Origin: Eulemur rufifrons
Taxonomy: Eukaryota > Chordata > Mammalia > Primates > Lemuridae
DNA length: 64,000 nucleotides
Direction of reading: 5' to 3'
NCBI RefSeq assembly: GCF_041146395.1
Contig: NC_090990.1
Coordinates: forward strand, 40,248,001-40,312,000
The notes beneath the pieces are model-generated. The model was not told the DNA's origin, did not search any database, and saw nothing but the letters and a program-made list of their open reading frames with translations. The translations under genes and the position numbers were made by a program. The first letter of the stretch is position 1. Every line of letters starts with the position of its first letter. This document shows positions 13,305 through 25,324 of this stretch, in pieces.

Positions 13305-13459
13305 ACAACCTGTGTCAGGAAGGTTCATGTTCTTTGACTCAGTAACTTCTGGGAATGAACATGAACACAGTTGTAATAGCAATAGGTTACAAATAGATAA
13401 AGTAATAAAAACATCAGTCATGTCAGAGAATATTTTACAGCCATTAACAATCATGTTTT
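13305..13459 (+). repeat. L1 LINE 3' fragment
   Basis: ctttgactcagtaacttctg and gaatattttacagccattaacaatc correspond to the L1 segment encoding the end of ORF2 and its 3' UTR. It is cut by a partial Alu. Confidence 0.65.
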
Positions 13460-13526
13460 GGCTGGGTGCGGTGGCTCACACCTGTAATCTGAGCACTTTG
13501 GGAGGCCGAGGCGGGAGGATCATTAT
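13460..13526 (+). mobile_element. Alu 5' fragment, 3'-truncated
   Basis: Only the first 67 or so bases are present (ggctgggtgcggtggctcac to gaggcgggaggatca). The sequence then changes to tatgtaggtatacacccatc, without a poly-A tail. Confidence 0.85.
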
Positions 13527-13559
13527 GTAGGTATACACCCATCCCCTCCCCACCCCGCA

Positions 13560-13780
13560 TCTGCCCGACGCCCAATTGGTGTTATGAATTTTTTTAAACA
13601 GAAAGTATATTCTCATGGCCAAAAAATTGAAAAGTTATAAAACTGTATTCATATGGAGAAAGTGAGTCTCCCCCCAGCCCTGCCTCACAAGCCCCCCTGG
13701 GCTCTCTGGGGAGGCTGCCACTATAACCAGCTTGCTAAGTTGCTCTTTCCTAATGTGATCTTCAAAACAGAAAAAATTTC
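13560..13780 (+). repeat. Unassigned old repeat (shares features with 56600-56730)
   Basis: ttctcatggccaaaaaattg and aaagttataaaactgtattc, then tctccccccagccctgcctc resemble a recurring segment of old LINE 3' ends. The family could not be decided. Confidence 0.35.
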
Positions 13781-13789
13781 CCACATCTA

Positions 13790-14290
13790 GTGATCTGACA
13801 GATTCCGGATCTGACAGAAACCTAACTCGAATTGGCTTAAACAAAACAGAGTTTTTTGGCTCATGTAGCTGGAAAAGCCCGGGGTAGCATCAGCTGCGGG
13901 CTTGGCTGGGCCCAGGGACTCACGTACCACCATTATGCATGTGTTTCCAACACCTCACCCTGCTTGCTTTGGCGTTGGCTTCATTCTCAGACAGGCTGTC
14001 CCCAGAGAGCCACCCCAAAGATGGCCTCTGATGGTCCCAGGCTTGCGTTCTACCAGCTTGGTAATCCCCATGAAAAAGCAACTTTTCTCTCCTGGTAGCT
14101 CTTGCCAAGAATCCCAGGTTTTCCTCTCTTTGGCCTGACCTGGATCACGTGACCACCTCGGGACCAATCACTGTGCTGAAGATGATGGGCTGCTCTGACG
14201 AGCCAGGCCAGCCTGAGGGGAGCCTCACTGGAACCAACAGAAAGGCAGAGCCTGAAAGGAGAAGGAGGCTTTGTCACCAAAGAAGGGGGA
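13790..14290 (-). repeat. Unassigned MER-like interspersed repeat
   Basis: Landmarks I recognise from other mammalian copies: cgaattggcttaaacaaaac, ttggcttcattctcagacag, tggatcacgtgaccacctcg and gggaccaatcactgtgctga. I cannot name the family and the strand is uncertain. Confidence 0.45.
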
Positions 14291-14710
14291 ACACATGCTG
14301 AACAAAGTAATAGGTGGCCACCACCCTGCCCTAGTGCTTCTAGAATATTCCGTGTACCGCTCTACTCACACTCACACTCTAGTTTTTGGAGATGGGAGGG
14401 GGCACCCACATTCCTGCCAGTGGCTTTGCATGTGTATGGTGTGAACAGCCCTGGGAGGCTGGGTGTGGCCAAACCTCTGCCCAGCTACTTATAGGGGACG
14501 TCACTTCACACTGGTGAGGTAGCTTCTTAAGTCACTTTTTTGGTTTCAATGAATTAAGTAAGCATTTTAAAAAGCACGCAAAAGTTGCTGCGTGTCACAA
14601 AAGGGAAAGAGGTGTGGACTGAGTGGGGAAAGAGGCTGTGGGAAGTATTAGTGGGAGAGTGAAGAAAAGATTGGCTTCCGGCTTAGGACAGGAGGGGACC
14701 TGTTCTCTGA
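14291..14710. other. No recognised feature
   Basis: Unique sequence with nothing I can support. Confidence 0.4.
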
Positions 14711-14714
14711 GGGC

Positions 14715-14925
14715 CAACCATGTGCCAGACACTTCCACAAATTTACTTCATCTCCTCATCACACCCACCCAGGAGGTATGAGACATCATCATCCCCATTT
14801 TATAGATGAGAAGACTGAGGTTCAGGGAAGATCATACACTTGCCAAGCCACTCAGGGATCCAGTAGCAGAAGAGGGATTCAAAGCCAAGTCTATCTGACT
14901 TCTCTTTCTGATCCATCTTACTGGC
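14715..14925 (-). repeat. MIR SINE, antisense
   Basis: ccccattttatagatgagaa, gactgaggttcagggaagat and cttgccaagccactcaggga are the reversed MIR core. Confidence 0.85.
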
Positions 14926-15224
14926 TTAGGAACTCACAGATGACCCTATCTGGTTCCAAATGGAACCCCAAAATTCTATCCCCAAATATTTCCTCTTCAT
15001 CCCTCTCCAAATATTTCTTTTTACAGCAGACAGTCCACCAGGAGACTGTACTGTTTAAACAATGTTAACAACCCTATTCGTTATATCCAGTCTGATATAT
15101 TAGCAGCTTCCTCTCTCCCTTGCTCACTTCTGTTTGGCACCTACCACCATTGCAACTATATCACTTCTTCTGTGCCTCGGTTTCCCTGGGAAGAACAACT
15201 GTTTCTGCCAAAGTCCAGGTAGAG

Positions 15225-15590
15225 GAGAACTGACCCTCTTCATTCATTCATTTATCTATTTATTCATTCAACACTCGCTAAGCTTCTATTGATGTCGGGC
15301 CTATAGCAAGAGGTCAGTGATATAGCTCCTTCCCCCAGGGCGTTCATAACCTGGTGGGCTCACGGGGAGGCCAATCATAACGTGTTAGCAAGTTGTGAGC
15401 AGTGCCGTGAAGTCTATGAGGCACTAGGGTGGCACTTAACCCAACCTAGGCAGGGGTGGGGTGGGGTGATGGTCAGAGAAGGCTTCCTGGAAGAGGTGAT
15501 ACTGAGGATGCTTGAAAAAAATGAGTTGTAGTTCTCTAGGGACAAAAAAGGGCATTCCAGGCAGAAGGGACAACATGTGTAGAGAGGATA
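15225..15590 (-). repeat. L2 LINE, antisense (part 1, interrupted)
   Basis: cattcattcatttatctatt, ggcttcctggaagaggtgat, and gggcattccaggcagaaggg are reverse L2 landmarks in order. The element resumes at about 16186 after an inserted repeat. Confidence 0.8.
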
Positions 15591-16185
15591 TTAATCATAC
15601 TCGTAGTTTCCCATCTTTTCAATAGTCTTACTGTATTTGGGGTGATTCTCCCTAATGAGTCCCATCTTCCCAAGGTAGAAGGCAGAACTCCAATTCCCAG
15701 CTTCCCTTGCATGTAGGAGACAGACATGGGACCTAGGCTCTGCCAATCTGATGCACCTGCCCAAAACTTGGATTCCAGAGGGAGCAACATGAGGAAAGAG
15801 GCCCTTGAGGAGCTTGCACGTTGCTGTGTAGTCGTGGCGCCTGCATCTGCTTGGTGCGGGAGGAGGCGCGGCACAGGTGGCAAGGTCGAGTCTCTGACAC
15901 GGAGGTGGCATTGGTGCCTGTGGCGGTAGAGGAGGCTATCGGAGTTGAGGCCTTAGCCTTGGGCTTTAGTTATGGTGGTGGCAGCAACAGCAAGCCCTCG
16001 GATGGCCAGCTCTGCAGGTTGGTGGGGGCCTTGTTCCTAGACGTGATATTTGTTATTGAGGCTGCTCTTCTCACGCTCCCGATGGTGCTCTAAATTACCT
16101 AACAACCTGTAACAGACGCTATTTCTGCTCTGACTTACTTGAGCTGACTCTGTCACTGGCAACCAAATTTCCTGACTGATACACA
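15591..16185 (+). repeat. LTR-like repeat inserted in an L2
   Basis: About 590 bases interrupt an otherwise continuous reverse L2. The 3' end (ctgacttacttgagctgact, tcactggcaaccaaatttcc, gactgatacaca) resembles the tail of MLT1-type LTRs. Frames inside are chance. Subfamily not assigned. Confidence 0.5.
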
Positions 16186-16475
16186 GAGGGAGGTGAGATG
16201 CTGCGTGGGTGATGAGGTGAGGGAGGTAGCCTGGGCCAGATCACGGAGGACCAGGGCCAGGTAGGAGGTGAGGGTGTAGGCAGTGGGGAGCTACAGAAGG
16301 TCCAAAGCAGAAGGGTGGCAATGCCTGGGCGTCACTTTGTGGAGGCCAAGTGATCATGGACACAGCCTCAAAAATCATGAGAATGGAAGAATAGGATCCT
16401 TATTTTCAGATCCATGGAGGGACTTTTTAAGCTTTTAAAGTTTGAAAGGAGAATATAGACAAATGGTTAAGGTCA
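16186..16475 (-). repeat. L2 LINE, antisense (part 2)
   Basis: ggtgagggaggtagcctggg, ccagatcacggaggaccagg, and gcagtggggagctacagaag continue the reverse L2 broken off at 15590. Confidence 0.75.
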
Positions 16476-16481
16476 TGACTT

Positions 16482-17132
<651 letters not shown>

Positions 17133-17607
17133 AAGAACTTCTGTTCATCAAAAGGTACCAATAAGAGAGTGAAAAGGTAAGCCAGAGACTGGAGAAGACA
17201 TTTGCAATACATATACCCAAAAACGAACTCATACCCAGGGTATTTAAAGAAGTCTTATACATCAAGAAAACAAAACCAGACAACCTACTTTTTAAAAAAA
17301 AATTAGGCAAGAGACTTTAACACACACTTCAACAAATCATCAATAAGCATATGAAAAGGTACTCTACATCATTAGTTATCACTGAAATGCAAATTAAAAC
17401 CACAATGAGATACCATTATATATCTACCAGAATGGCTAAAATGAGAAGGATTGACATTTTCAAGTGTCTGCAAGGATGTGGAGCAACTTAGAACTCTCAT
17501 ACATTGATAGTAGCAGTATAAATTGGCACAGTACTTTGGAAAACTGGAACTATCTACCAATGCGCTCTCTCTCTCTCTCTATATATATATGCATCTATCT
17601 CTCTCTC

Positions 17608-17640
<33 letters not shown>

Positions 17641-18190
17641 CCTATGTTTCAGGAATTCTACTTCTAGGTATGTGCTCAACAGAAATGAGTATGTGCATGT
17701 CCACCAAAAGAGATGTACAAGAATGTTCATGGCAGCATTTATTTATAATAATAGTCAGATACTGGAGACAACTCAAATGTCCACCGAGAGTAGAATGAAT
17801 AAACAAAGCATAGTGCATTCGTACAGTAGAATGCTACACAACTATAAGAGAGAACAGAAGATTGCCACATGCAGCAACACAGATGAATCTCTTGGAGATA
17901 ATGTTGGGCAAAAGAAGCCAGATATAAACAAGTACATACTACGTATATGATTCCATTTATGTGGATTTCAAAAACAGGCAAAACAAATAAAGGTGATGGA
18001 GATCAAAATAGTGGTTACTCTATAGCAGGTGTGGCCGGGAGGGCACAGGAGAGAGCCTTCTAGGCACTGGAAATGTTCTGAATCTTGATTTTAGGGGTGA
18101 TTATAATTCATCAAGTGGTCTCCTTAAGATTTAGAAAATCTGATGTTTGCAAGTTATGCCACAGTTTACAAAAATAGACATTAAAAAGTC
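17133..18190 (+). repeat. L1 LINE 3' region (end of ORF2 and 3' UTR)
   Basis: Continues from 16836: catcaaaaggtaccaataag, agagactggagaagacattt, aaaccacaatgagataccat, and ttcatggcagcatttattta, ending in a diverged 3' UTR at about 18190. Stops and frameshifts break ORF2, so it is dead. A compound microsatellite grew inside it. Confidence 0.9.
17565..17640 (+). repeat. Compound microsatellite (CT)n-(AT)n-(CT)n-(AC)n
   Basis: Consecutive runs: CT 17566-17580, AT 17581-17590, CT to about 17608, AT, then AC to 17640. It is likely to vary in length between individuals. Confidence 0.95.
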
Positions 18191-18254
18191 AAAACTATCC
18201 GTGAACATCTAGTCGCCCCATTGCTTACAGCAAGAAATGCAGATTTTTCTCCAC

Positions 18255-18415
18255 AGCACCGATCGTGACAGTTCCTTGCCGAGACTGGAAGTTCCAGGAG
18301 GTCAGGACAGTGACTGCACTTTTAACTGTTGGAATCGCATCTCCTAGAGCAGTCCCTGGCGAAGAGCAGCTGCTCAATCAATATGTATTTTTAATAAATG
18401 AATGAATGAGCAGCG
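18255..18415 (+). repeat. L2 LINE 3' end
   Basis: ccaggaggtcaggacagtga then gctgctcaatcaatatgtat and tttaataaatgaatgaatga form the characteristic L2 3' terminus. Confidence 0.8.
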
Positions 18416-18419
18416 GCTT

Positions 18420-19180
18420 TACCTCGTTCCTGCAGCAACACTCATGGCTCCGTCTCCAGCCTCCCCTCTGTAGGAACCTCTCCACTGTTGTCCAGCCCCG
18501 CAGAGTTCACCTCTGCCCAACAGGCTGGGTTCTTGCCCATCTCCAGCCTTTGCATGTGCTGTTCTGGAATGTTCTTTCCTCTTTCTCTATCTGACAAACT
18601 CCTATCCTCCAGGTTCTTTCTTGTGAATTCTTCCCCAAACCCTCCTACAACTCACTCCTTCATGCTCTTAAAACTTGAACACGGTACTTATCATTTTGTC
18701 TTTATTTCTACGGCTCCACGACTCACTGACTTTGAGAGCTCAGACACATTACCCAACTCTCTGGCTCGGTTATCCTCAGTTTACACCACCCCCTCCCCAA
18801 GAGCTATTCTTTCTCTCTCTCCTCCCGGCACTGTGCCCCAGAAGGCTGACCTGTGTGGACCATATCGCCTAGGAAACCTTGCCTTCATTTCCTGTGGACT
18901 CAAGCAATGGGAGGCCCCAGAAGGAAAGAGGGAAAGGAGGCTTGATTTCTCACCTCTCACCCCCACTCTCCTGTGGTCACAGTTCCTGTCTGGTGGCTTC
19001 TCTTCCACAGCCCCAGCTCTCACCTGGTCCTGGTGACAACCTTCCCACCCCTTCCCCTTCAGACCTGTAGGCGGTGAGGGCTCCCCACTGTTGTCAACCC
19101 AGGGCATGCACCACCCTTGGTAGGTTTCCTAAACCCTTCCCTCACCTCTGTAAATAATCCCTTTTTTATTAATAAACTCT
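18420..19180 (+). repeat. L2 LINE fragments
   Basis: catctccagcctttgcatgtgctgttctgg, caggttctttcttgtgaatt and later pieces follow the L2 sense order but are diverged after about 18750. The 182-codon frame (18488-19036) lies within them and is not a gene. Confidence 0.55.
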
Positions 19181-19254
19181 TCAAGAAACATTTTCATTGG
19201 CTATCCATTTCCTACTGGAAACCTGACTCATTCTCAAACCCTCGCTTTGTTCGT

Positions 19255-19380
19255 TTGTTAATTGGGAGGCAATCATATGGATACATATCTCATAGAGTGG
19301 CTGTGAAGATAGACGAGATCATGCAGACAAAGTGCTTAGAACAGTGATAGGCCATAGTAAATGCTCAAAACACATGAATT
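19255..19380 (+). repeat. MIR SINE 3' part
   Basis: agtggctgtgaagatagacg, acaaagtgcttagaacagtg and ataggccatagtaaatgctc are the MIR 3' half. Confidence 0.8.
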
Positions 19381-19382
19381 AC

Positions 19383-19509
19383 TTTTTTTTTAAGAGACAG
19401 GGTCTCACTATATTGCCCAGTCTAGTCTCAAACTCTTGGACTCAAGCAATCTTCCCATCTCACCCACCCATGTAGCTGCGACAGCAGGCGTGAGTCACTG
19501 CGCCCAGCT
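19383..19509 (-). mobile_element. Monomeric Alu-type element, antisense
   Basis: ttttttttaagagacagggt, ctatattgcccagtctagtc, and gcgtgagtcactgcgcccag form one arm with a T run. Confidence 0.85.
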
Positions 19510-19970
19510 ATCTTTTCAATTTTGATTTTGCTCCACCACTTGGCCACGAGCGCCTTTGCTTCATTTGACGGAGGCTCAACAGATATTGTTGAATGAATAA
19601 ATGGGGGAGCAATGACACAGAGCAAGATAAGTGTCACCATGTTATTTATAGAATCATAGAATCTTTGCATTTAGCTGAAGAACTTTCTAATAAAACTGTC
19701 CAATAAAGGTAATGAGATTCCCATATCTGGAGGAGTACAAGCTCTGGAGGTGGACAGTCAACTGATTTGCCAGTTCAACAGAGCAAGTGGCTCTGGAGCT
19801 GGGGGAGTTAGACGTTTGGAGGCCTTTCCAGCCCTAAGAGCATGGAATTCTCTGACTCGAGGAGTCAGAAGCAAAGAAAACAGCGAGTCCCTTGGCTCAG
19901 GGTTTGAAGAATGAATCTACACATAGGCTCATGATATTTAGTCCTGGACAGTTCTTAAATACCATCCAGT
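19510..19970. other. Mostly unrecognised; short L2 3' end at about 19575-19605
   Basis: gttgaatgaataaatggggg looks like an L2 terminus. The remainder is unassigned. Confidence 0.4.
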
Positions 19971-19974
19971 TGGC

Positions 19975-20085
19975 CAGCCTCATTTACAGAAGAGTACATG
20001 AAGCCCAGAGAGGGGAAGGGACTGGTCCAAGGTCACATAAACAGGCTAGAACCCAGCTCTCCTAACTCCTAGCCTCATGATTCCA
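19975..20085 (-). repeat. MIR SINE, antisense
   Basis: cctcatttacagaagagtac, gaagcccagagaggggaagg and ccaaggtcacataaacaggc are the reversed MIR core. Confidence 0.8.
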
Positions 20086-20800
20086 TATGCCTCAGGCCTT
20101 GGAGAAAACTGTACTTCCCTTACAAATCTGCAGAATGACTTCTCTCCACACCTTTCTGAAATCAGACACAAATCACAGCAATGTGTTGGTGGCCCAGCAA
20201 GGGACCAGGCTGGGGGCACAGTCTGAGATCTCTCCAGGATAGCTCACAAGGCAAGAAGACGTGGGGTGGGGGTGGAGACAGAGACCATGTCCTCGCCTTT
20301 TGGGGGCTGTTGGGACAGGGGGAAATGATGTGGTCAGCATGGGCACAGCAGAGCAGGTGCCCCTGGGAGCAGCTACAAGGAGGCAGCTCTCAGAATTTCC
20401 AGCAGTGATGGATGGGGGCGTGAGCTCCTCATCCCTGTGGGGCGCAGCAGGGCTGTGCACTCGCCAGTCACCAGTTTTGGAAAGGGGATCCCTGCCCAGG
20501 TTGGGGAGAGGAACTAGGAGTTTCCGAGGCTCCTTCTCAAATCCACAATATTCCAGAATCTTGAGGTTGGAAAAATCAAATTCATCTGGTTCAGTAACCC
20601 CATGGGGTGCTGGAAGCATCTCTGCGACATCCCGCGGCAGCCCAGGGTGTCTCAGGAGCCCTCTCCCTGGGCCCCTACATCATCCCGGGCCTCCCTCATC
20701 TCGATACTCAGCTCCTACATTATGATTGTCCACGCCCTGGTGAAACCACCTGCAGACCCCTCCCAAGGCTCCCAGCAGCTCTCCCTGTTCCCATTCCCCA
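20086..20800. other. No recognised feature
   Basis: Unique or strongly decayed sequence. The 148-codon minus frame at 20173-20619 and the overlapping + frames have no recognised domain. Confidence 0.4.
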
Positions 20801-21128
20801 TTTTCTTTTTTCTTTTCTTTTCTTTTTTTTTTTTTTTAGAGATAGAGTCTCATTCTGTTACCCAGACTAGAGTGTAGTGGTGTGATTGATCATAGCTCAC
20901 TGCAGCCTCAACTGAAACTCCTGGGCTGAAGTGATCCTCCTGCTTCAGCCTCCTGAGTAGCTGAGACTACAGCATACATTCCCACATCCAGCTAATTTTG
21001 TTGTTTTCTGTAGAGATGGGGTCTCGCTATGTTGCCCAGGCTGGTCTCAAACTCCTGGCCTCAAGTGATCTTCCTGCCTCGGGCTCCCAAAGTGCTGGGA
21101 TTATAGGCATAAGCCACCACACCTGGCC
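20801..21128 (-). mobile_element. Alu (AluJ-like), antisense
   Basis: Interrupted T tail (ttttcttttcttttc), then agagatagagtctcattctg, a plain linker, and tgggattataggcataagcc...acctggcc. The GGGATTATAGG end and lack of the long linker fit an old J-type. Confidence 0.93.
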
Positions 21129-21149
21129 CACCCCTCATTCTCTACCCAG

Positions 21150-22055
21150 AAGCCAGGATAACGCTTTTCCTTAAGCCCATTACACTTAGCATCAAGTCCC
21201 ACGGTTCACAGAGCCTTCTGGACTGGCCTTTGCCCACCTCCCTGATTGCTGTCCCACAACTCGCCCCTCACTCAGCACGCTTCATGTGTTGGCCTTTCCG
21301 TGCCTTAATCAGGCTGAGCTCGCTTCTGCCTCAGGGGCTTTGCACTCACTGTTCCCTCTGCCTGGAATGCCCTTCCTCTAGATCTTAGCCCAGAGAGTAA
21401 GTGCTGTGGTGTGCCTTCCAAACCTCCCCTGGGGCGGAGGTTCTCATTCCCTGGGGCTGAGGATGCCTCATTGGGATCTCTCCGTGGGAAGGACCCTCTA
21501 CCTAAGACCGCTGGCTTGCCCCACGTCCTGCTCCTTCCTGGGGGTGGCCACATCCAGTGGCAGGTCAGTGTGTCCTGCTGCCTTGAGCTAGGACAACTCT
21601 GAAAGGCTGTCCTTGCCCCAGAGCCCCGTGGGGATCAGCTGCGGCCTTTGCTGTGACTGCAGCACAGCCCAGGTTCTCCCTTCGCCCCGCCCTGCCGCCC
21701 TCACCACCCTGCAGGGGTGCAGCCCAGGAGCGCACCCCAACAAGCTTCATGCCGCAGATCTCCTGGCCTGAGCCGCGTGCGGCCCTCGCAGCTCGGTCCT
21801 TATCCTCCCTGCCCACTGGCAGTGCTGCCCCGTCACTCTGTCCCCTAGCTGGTTTTATTTTTATCGCCTTTTGAAACTACCTCTTATTTTTGTCTGTTCG
21901 CTCATCTGTTGTTTCTCTCCCCCACTGGAACACCAGTTCCATGCGAGCTACTATCTTGTCCTCTGCTGTGTCCCCAGGGCTCATGACAGCACCTGGTGCA
22001 TAGCTGGCGCTCGCTAAATATTTGAGGACTGAACACATGTGCGTGGAGGGGCGAG
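21150..22055 (+). repeat. L2 LINE, long sense fragment
   Basis: Landmarks in order: ggcctttgcccacctccctg, gcctcaggggctttgcactc, actgttccctctgcctggaa, and, after a diverged middle, cttgtcctctgctgtgtccc with ctggcgctcgctaaatattt at the 3' end. Confidence 0.8.
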
Positions 22056-22780
22056 TGGGTGAAGGAGTGAATGGCTGCGTGAGTGATGCCTGCCTTTCCT
22101 GCTCTCCCCTGCCCCGCCCCGCCCTCCTGAGCCCCCAGCCAGGCGTGGGCCCCCTCCCCCATGTGACCCCGGCTGAGCTGGGGCCTCCTGGGAGGATGGA
22201 GCCTGCAGCCGCCTTGGCTGCTTGCCCTGTATTGATCAAAGCTGGGAGGCCTGCTGGCTGAGGTCTGGCCCAGCCCGTGGGGGTGGGGGAGTGGAGAGGG
22301 CTTCTGGCTGGGATTCACGCAGGGCTTGCCTGGGGCAGAACAGTGCTGCTAAAGACCCATCTGCTCGGGGGCTGACAGCACCCCTTCCCCACACCTCTCA
22401 AGGAAGGCCAGACTAGTCCCGGCAGGACGGCTGCACAGGAGGGTGCAGGGGAGAGAGGCCAGGCTGCGGCTGGGCCTGGGCAGTGAATACTCTCGGCTGC
22501 CTTTTGCAAAGCCACGCATTTGATCACAGTCACAGTTTATGGAGGTCCTACTGTGCTCCCTCCCTTGGGAAGGGGTGGGGAGAGGGAGTAGAGGAGTCCC
22601 TTTTCCTACAGGCCTACGGGGCGGCCCTCTGTGAAGACCACGGTGCAGGAGCCCTGCATGAGGTTCTCAGGGAGCAGGAGCTCTGGCTGGAATGACAGTG
22701 TAATGGCTCGTCATGATCATGGGGCACAGGAAAGGGAAGACACCCAAGGGTGGTCCCTCCCTCAGAGTCCCAACCTGGGC
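22056..22780. other. No recognised feature (GC-rich, unique)
   Basis: GC-rich sequence with several short frames. No splice-bounded exon, repeat or CpG-dense core stands out. Confidence 0.4.
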
Positions 22781-22784
22781 ATAA

Positions 22785-22915
22785 ATAATGAGGATAACTC
22801 CTATGTGGCCAAAAGAGACCTTTGTCCAGAAAGGAGAAGTGACTTGCCCAAGGTCACACAGCTATTGGCAGTTAAGCTGGGGCTGGAGCCCAATCTCCTA
22901 CCCTGCAGGTGGACG
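22785..22915 (-). repeat. MIR SINE, antisense
   Basis: agaaaggagaagtgacttgc, caaggtcacacagctattgg and agttaagctggggctggagc. Confidence 0.8.
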
Positions 22916-23089
22916 CACAGTACACAGGGGCTGCACCTCCTCTGGGCCGGGCCAGGTGACGGCTGCTGGAGATGGCATGGGCACGGGCAGGGCACCACTC
23001 TGACCTCGGGACACGCGGACACACAACCCAGTAATTTGAACTGATGTCCCATGATAAAGGTCCATGGTTGGGAAACGGGATGGCAGAGG

Positions 23090-23290
23090 AGGAGGAGATT
23101 AACTGCAGCAGAGACAATCTAGGAACGCTTCACGGAGGAGGTGGTCCCTGGACTGTGCCTTACAGAGGGGCGAGTTTGAAAAAGCAGGAGATACTGGGAA
23201 GAGGCAGGGCCACCAGGCATGGGGCACAGCACGGGAAAAGGTGTGGAGGCCACCATGTCTGCCGCCTGAGCAAGGGCAACGTCCCCTCCA
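23090..23290 (-). repeat. L2 LINE fragment, antisense
   Basis: gcttcacggaggaggtggtc, then ggcatggggcacagcacggg and aaaaggtgtggaggccacca follow reverse L2. Confidence 0.65.
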
Positions 23291-23369
23291 GGTCTCCAGA
23301 CTGCAGAGGGCCTTGGAACAGGACTCCGATCATACCACTCTCCTGCCCAGCACCCTCCAGATGGTGTCC

Positions 23370-23515
23370 TGTCATAGAACTTGAATGCTAGAGGTCATTT
23401 CAGACAGCCTATGCCCGCCTCTTCCCCTTTTACAGAGAGGGAAACTGAGGCCCAGAGAAGATCACATGGCGAGTCGGGTGCCACACAAAGTAGCGGCTCT
23501 TTTCCTGACACCACA
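23370..23515 (-). repeat. MIR SINE, antisense
   Basis: gcctcttccccttttacaga, gagggaaactgaggcccaga and gatcacatggcgagtcgggt. Confidence 0.75.
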
Positions 23516-23639
23516 TCCTCTGCCCGCCCCTTGCCACCCAGCTGGCAGTTAAGGAGGAAAGTCCAGGCATCCTTAGCTCTGGCTGGAGAGTCAGAATCTC
23601 CAAGCTGGGAGTGGATCCTGGCTGGCACGTAACTTAGAC

Positions 23640-23850
23640 CCTCGCTTTACGGACAAGCAAACTGAGGCCAGGAATGCAAGAGTCCTTGTGACCCGTCACC
23701 CTGTGGTTACGGAAACACTGGCAGAAACGTGCTTGCTTAATTCTCACAACTCTGGGAAAGAAACTCAGTAAAAGTTATCGTGACCATTTGATAGGCGAGG
23801 AAACTGAGGCCCAAAGAGCAGAGTGATGGCCCAGGGTCACGTGGTAGGCC
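23640..23850 (-). repeat. Two adjacent MIR SINE fragments, antisense
   Basis: The first is tcgctttacggacaagcaaa, then ctgaggccagg. The second is gaccatttgataggcgagga, aactgaggcccaaagagcag and cccagggtcacgtggtaggc. Confidence 0.75.
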
Positions 23851-24040
23851 CATTTATTCATTCTTCATATACACACTGTGCATTTGTTCCATGGTGGACC
23901 CAGTGCTAGGGACACAGCGGGGACAAGACTGCTGCCACCCTGTGCTCATGATGCTTATAGTCTACCTGGCAATCTGGACAAGCTGCAACCACAGTGCCCT
24001 GCAGTGACAGCCAGCTCAGAGAGCCCACGGCAAGACTTTA
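23851..24040 (-). repeat. L2 LINE fragment, antisense
   Basis: ccatttattcattcttcata, cccagtgctagggacacagc, and ctcatgatgcttatagtcta follow the reverse L2 3' end. Confidence 0.7.
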
Positions 24041-24159
24041 GGGAGGGGGAGGATATTTCAGGGGAGCTCAGAGTGGGGGCCGGGGGGAGAGGGAGCTCCA
24101 GGCAGGGCCCAGGCCTGCCAACCCAAGCTCCTTCCTGGAGGATTTAAGACTGTGTCGAG

Positions 24160-24600
24160 CAGTTGTTTTAAATTTCCGGGCAGGGGGCTGCAGGGGGGGG
24201 GGGTTGGGGAGGAGGGGTGCTGCAGGCCGTCTGGGGTGTGGGCTGCTATTTACCAGGGCCCTTTGTGGGATGCAGCTCTCCAGGCTGGGGGCTCCCACAA
24301 TTGCTTCCAGCTGGGCTGTCAGCCAGCCGGGGAGGAGTTGGGGGTAGGTGAGGAAGGTGGCAAGAGAGGACCACAAGGGCACAAGGGGTCCCTTCCCGCG
24401 AGGTGTCCCCCCTGCCTCCCTGGGTGGCTGCTCTTGCCGGGCTATCAGGCCTGGCGGAGCATCCTTGAACATAAGTATCTCTGTAAACCGGGAATCCATC
24501 CGGCCTGGACGTTTCTGAGCTTTATGGCCTTTATGCACTTAATCTTTCATTTCCTCTCCCTGCTCCATCTCCCTGCTCACTTCCCCTCTTTCCTGGGAGG
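24160..24600. promoter_or_regulatory. Possible conserved non-coding element
   Basis: A unique block not made of repeats. It has a G-rich run (24184-24217) and, at 24470-24560, an AT-rich part with TTTATGG (24521-24527) and TTTATGC (24530-24536), which resemble CDX/posterior HOX cores. Regulatory function is inference only. A 195-codon frame crosses it but has no protein features I recognise. Confidence 0.35.
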
Positions 24601-25320
24601 AACTGCTCAGCCCCACCATGGCCCCTCCCCCACAGCCTGTGGGGCTGCATGGCCCCTTTGTCAGAAGGTACCTGGAGGTACAGCTGTCCCGGCTTCTGTG
24701 GCCTCCACCGGGGCCCCCACCGTTCATTCTCTTTACTAGACAGTAGTTCATAAACACTGCCAGGCACAAAGTCCCCCAGGCTCCTCAGCACCCACAGGAC
24801 AAACTCCTCAGCCTCCTCTCCTTCTCCTCCCCTCAGGCACACCCCAGGCTCCAGCCAAAGTGCCCCTGGCTGCTGTCCCACTGCTGGACCTTGCCCACGT
24901 GGGTCCCTGGGCCAGACCCTCCACCGCCTGTGTCACGCTGGGTGAAAGGGACCCACTTTCTCCATTCAGCTCAGACACCTCTCTGCAGACACCCTGCTCC
25001 CAGGGTGGGTCCGAGCCTGTCCTCTATGAGCCCGTAGCCTCTTTTGCTGTGGAAAGAGGACATCTGGTCTTGCTTGTCTTACAAGTTTGTTGATAGAAGG
25101 AGGAGGTACAAGGGCTTTGTAGGTTATACAGGACCGTACAATTGGAGGCCAGTTATCCTCCACCATTTTGGGGGTCCTACTTTAATGGAAACATTACTTT
25201 TCCCTCGAGTCACTTTGTGTTCTTTCCTGATGGAATCCTAGACCAGGATTCTGGGAGTGGGGCTTGTCTCTGTATCCTGGAACCTGGCCAGGGTCTGGCT
25301 CAGGAAATCTCCCATGTGAG
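24601..25320. other. No recognised feature
   Basis: GC-rich unique sequence, possibly with a very old L2 piece at about 24760-24840. Nothing firm. Confidence 0.35.
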
Positions 25321-25324
25321 AGAT

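Noticed and set aside
24152..24739. 195-codon plus-strand frame
   Set aside because: Crosses a G-run and unique non-coding-like DNA; no recognised protein features and a long minus-strand frame overlaps it.
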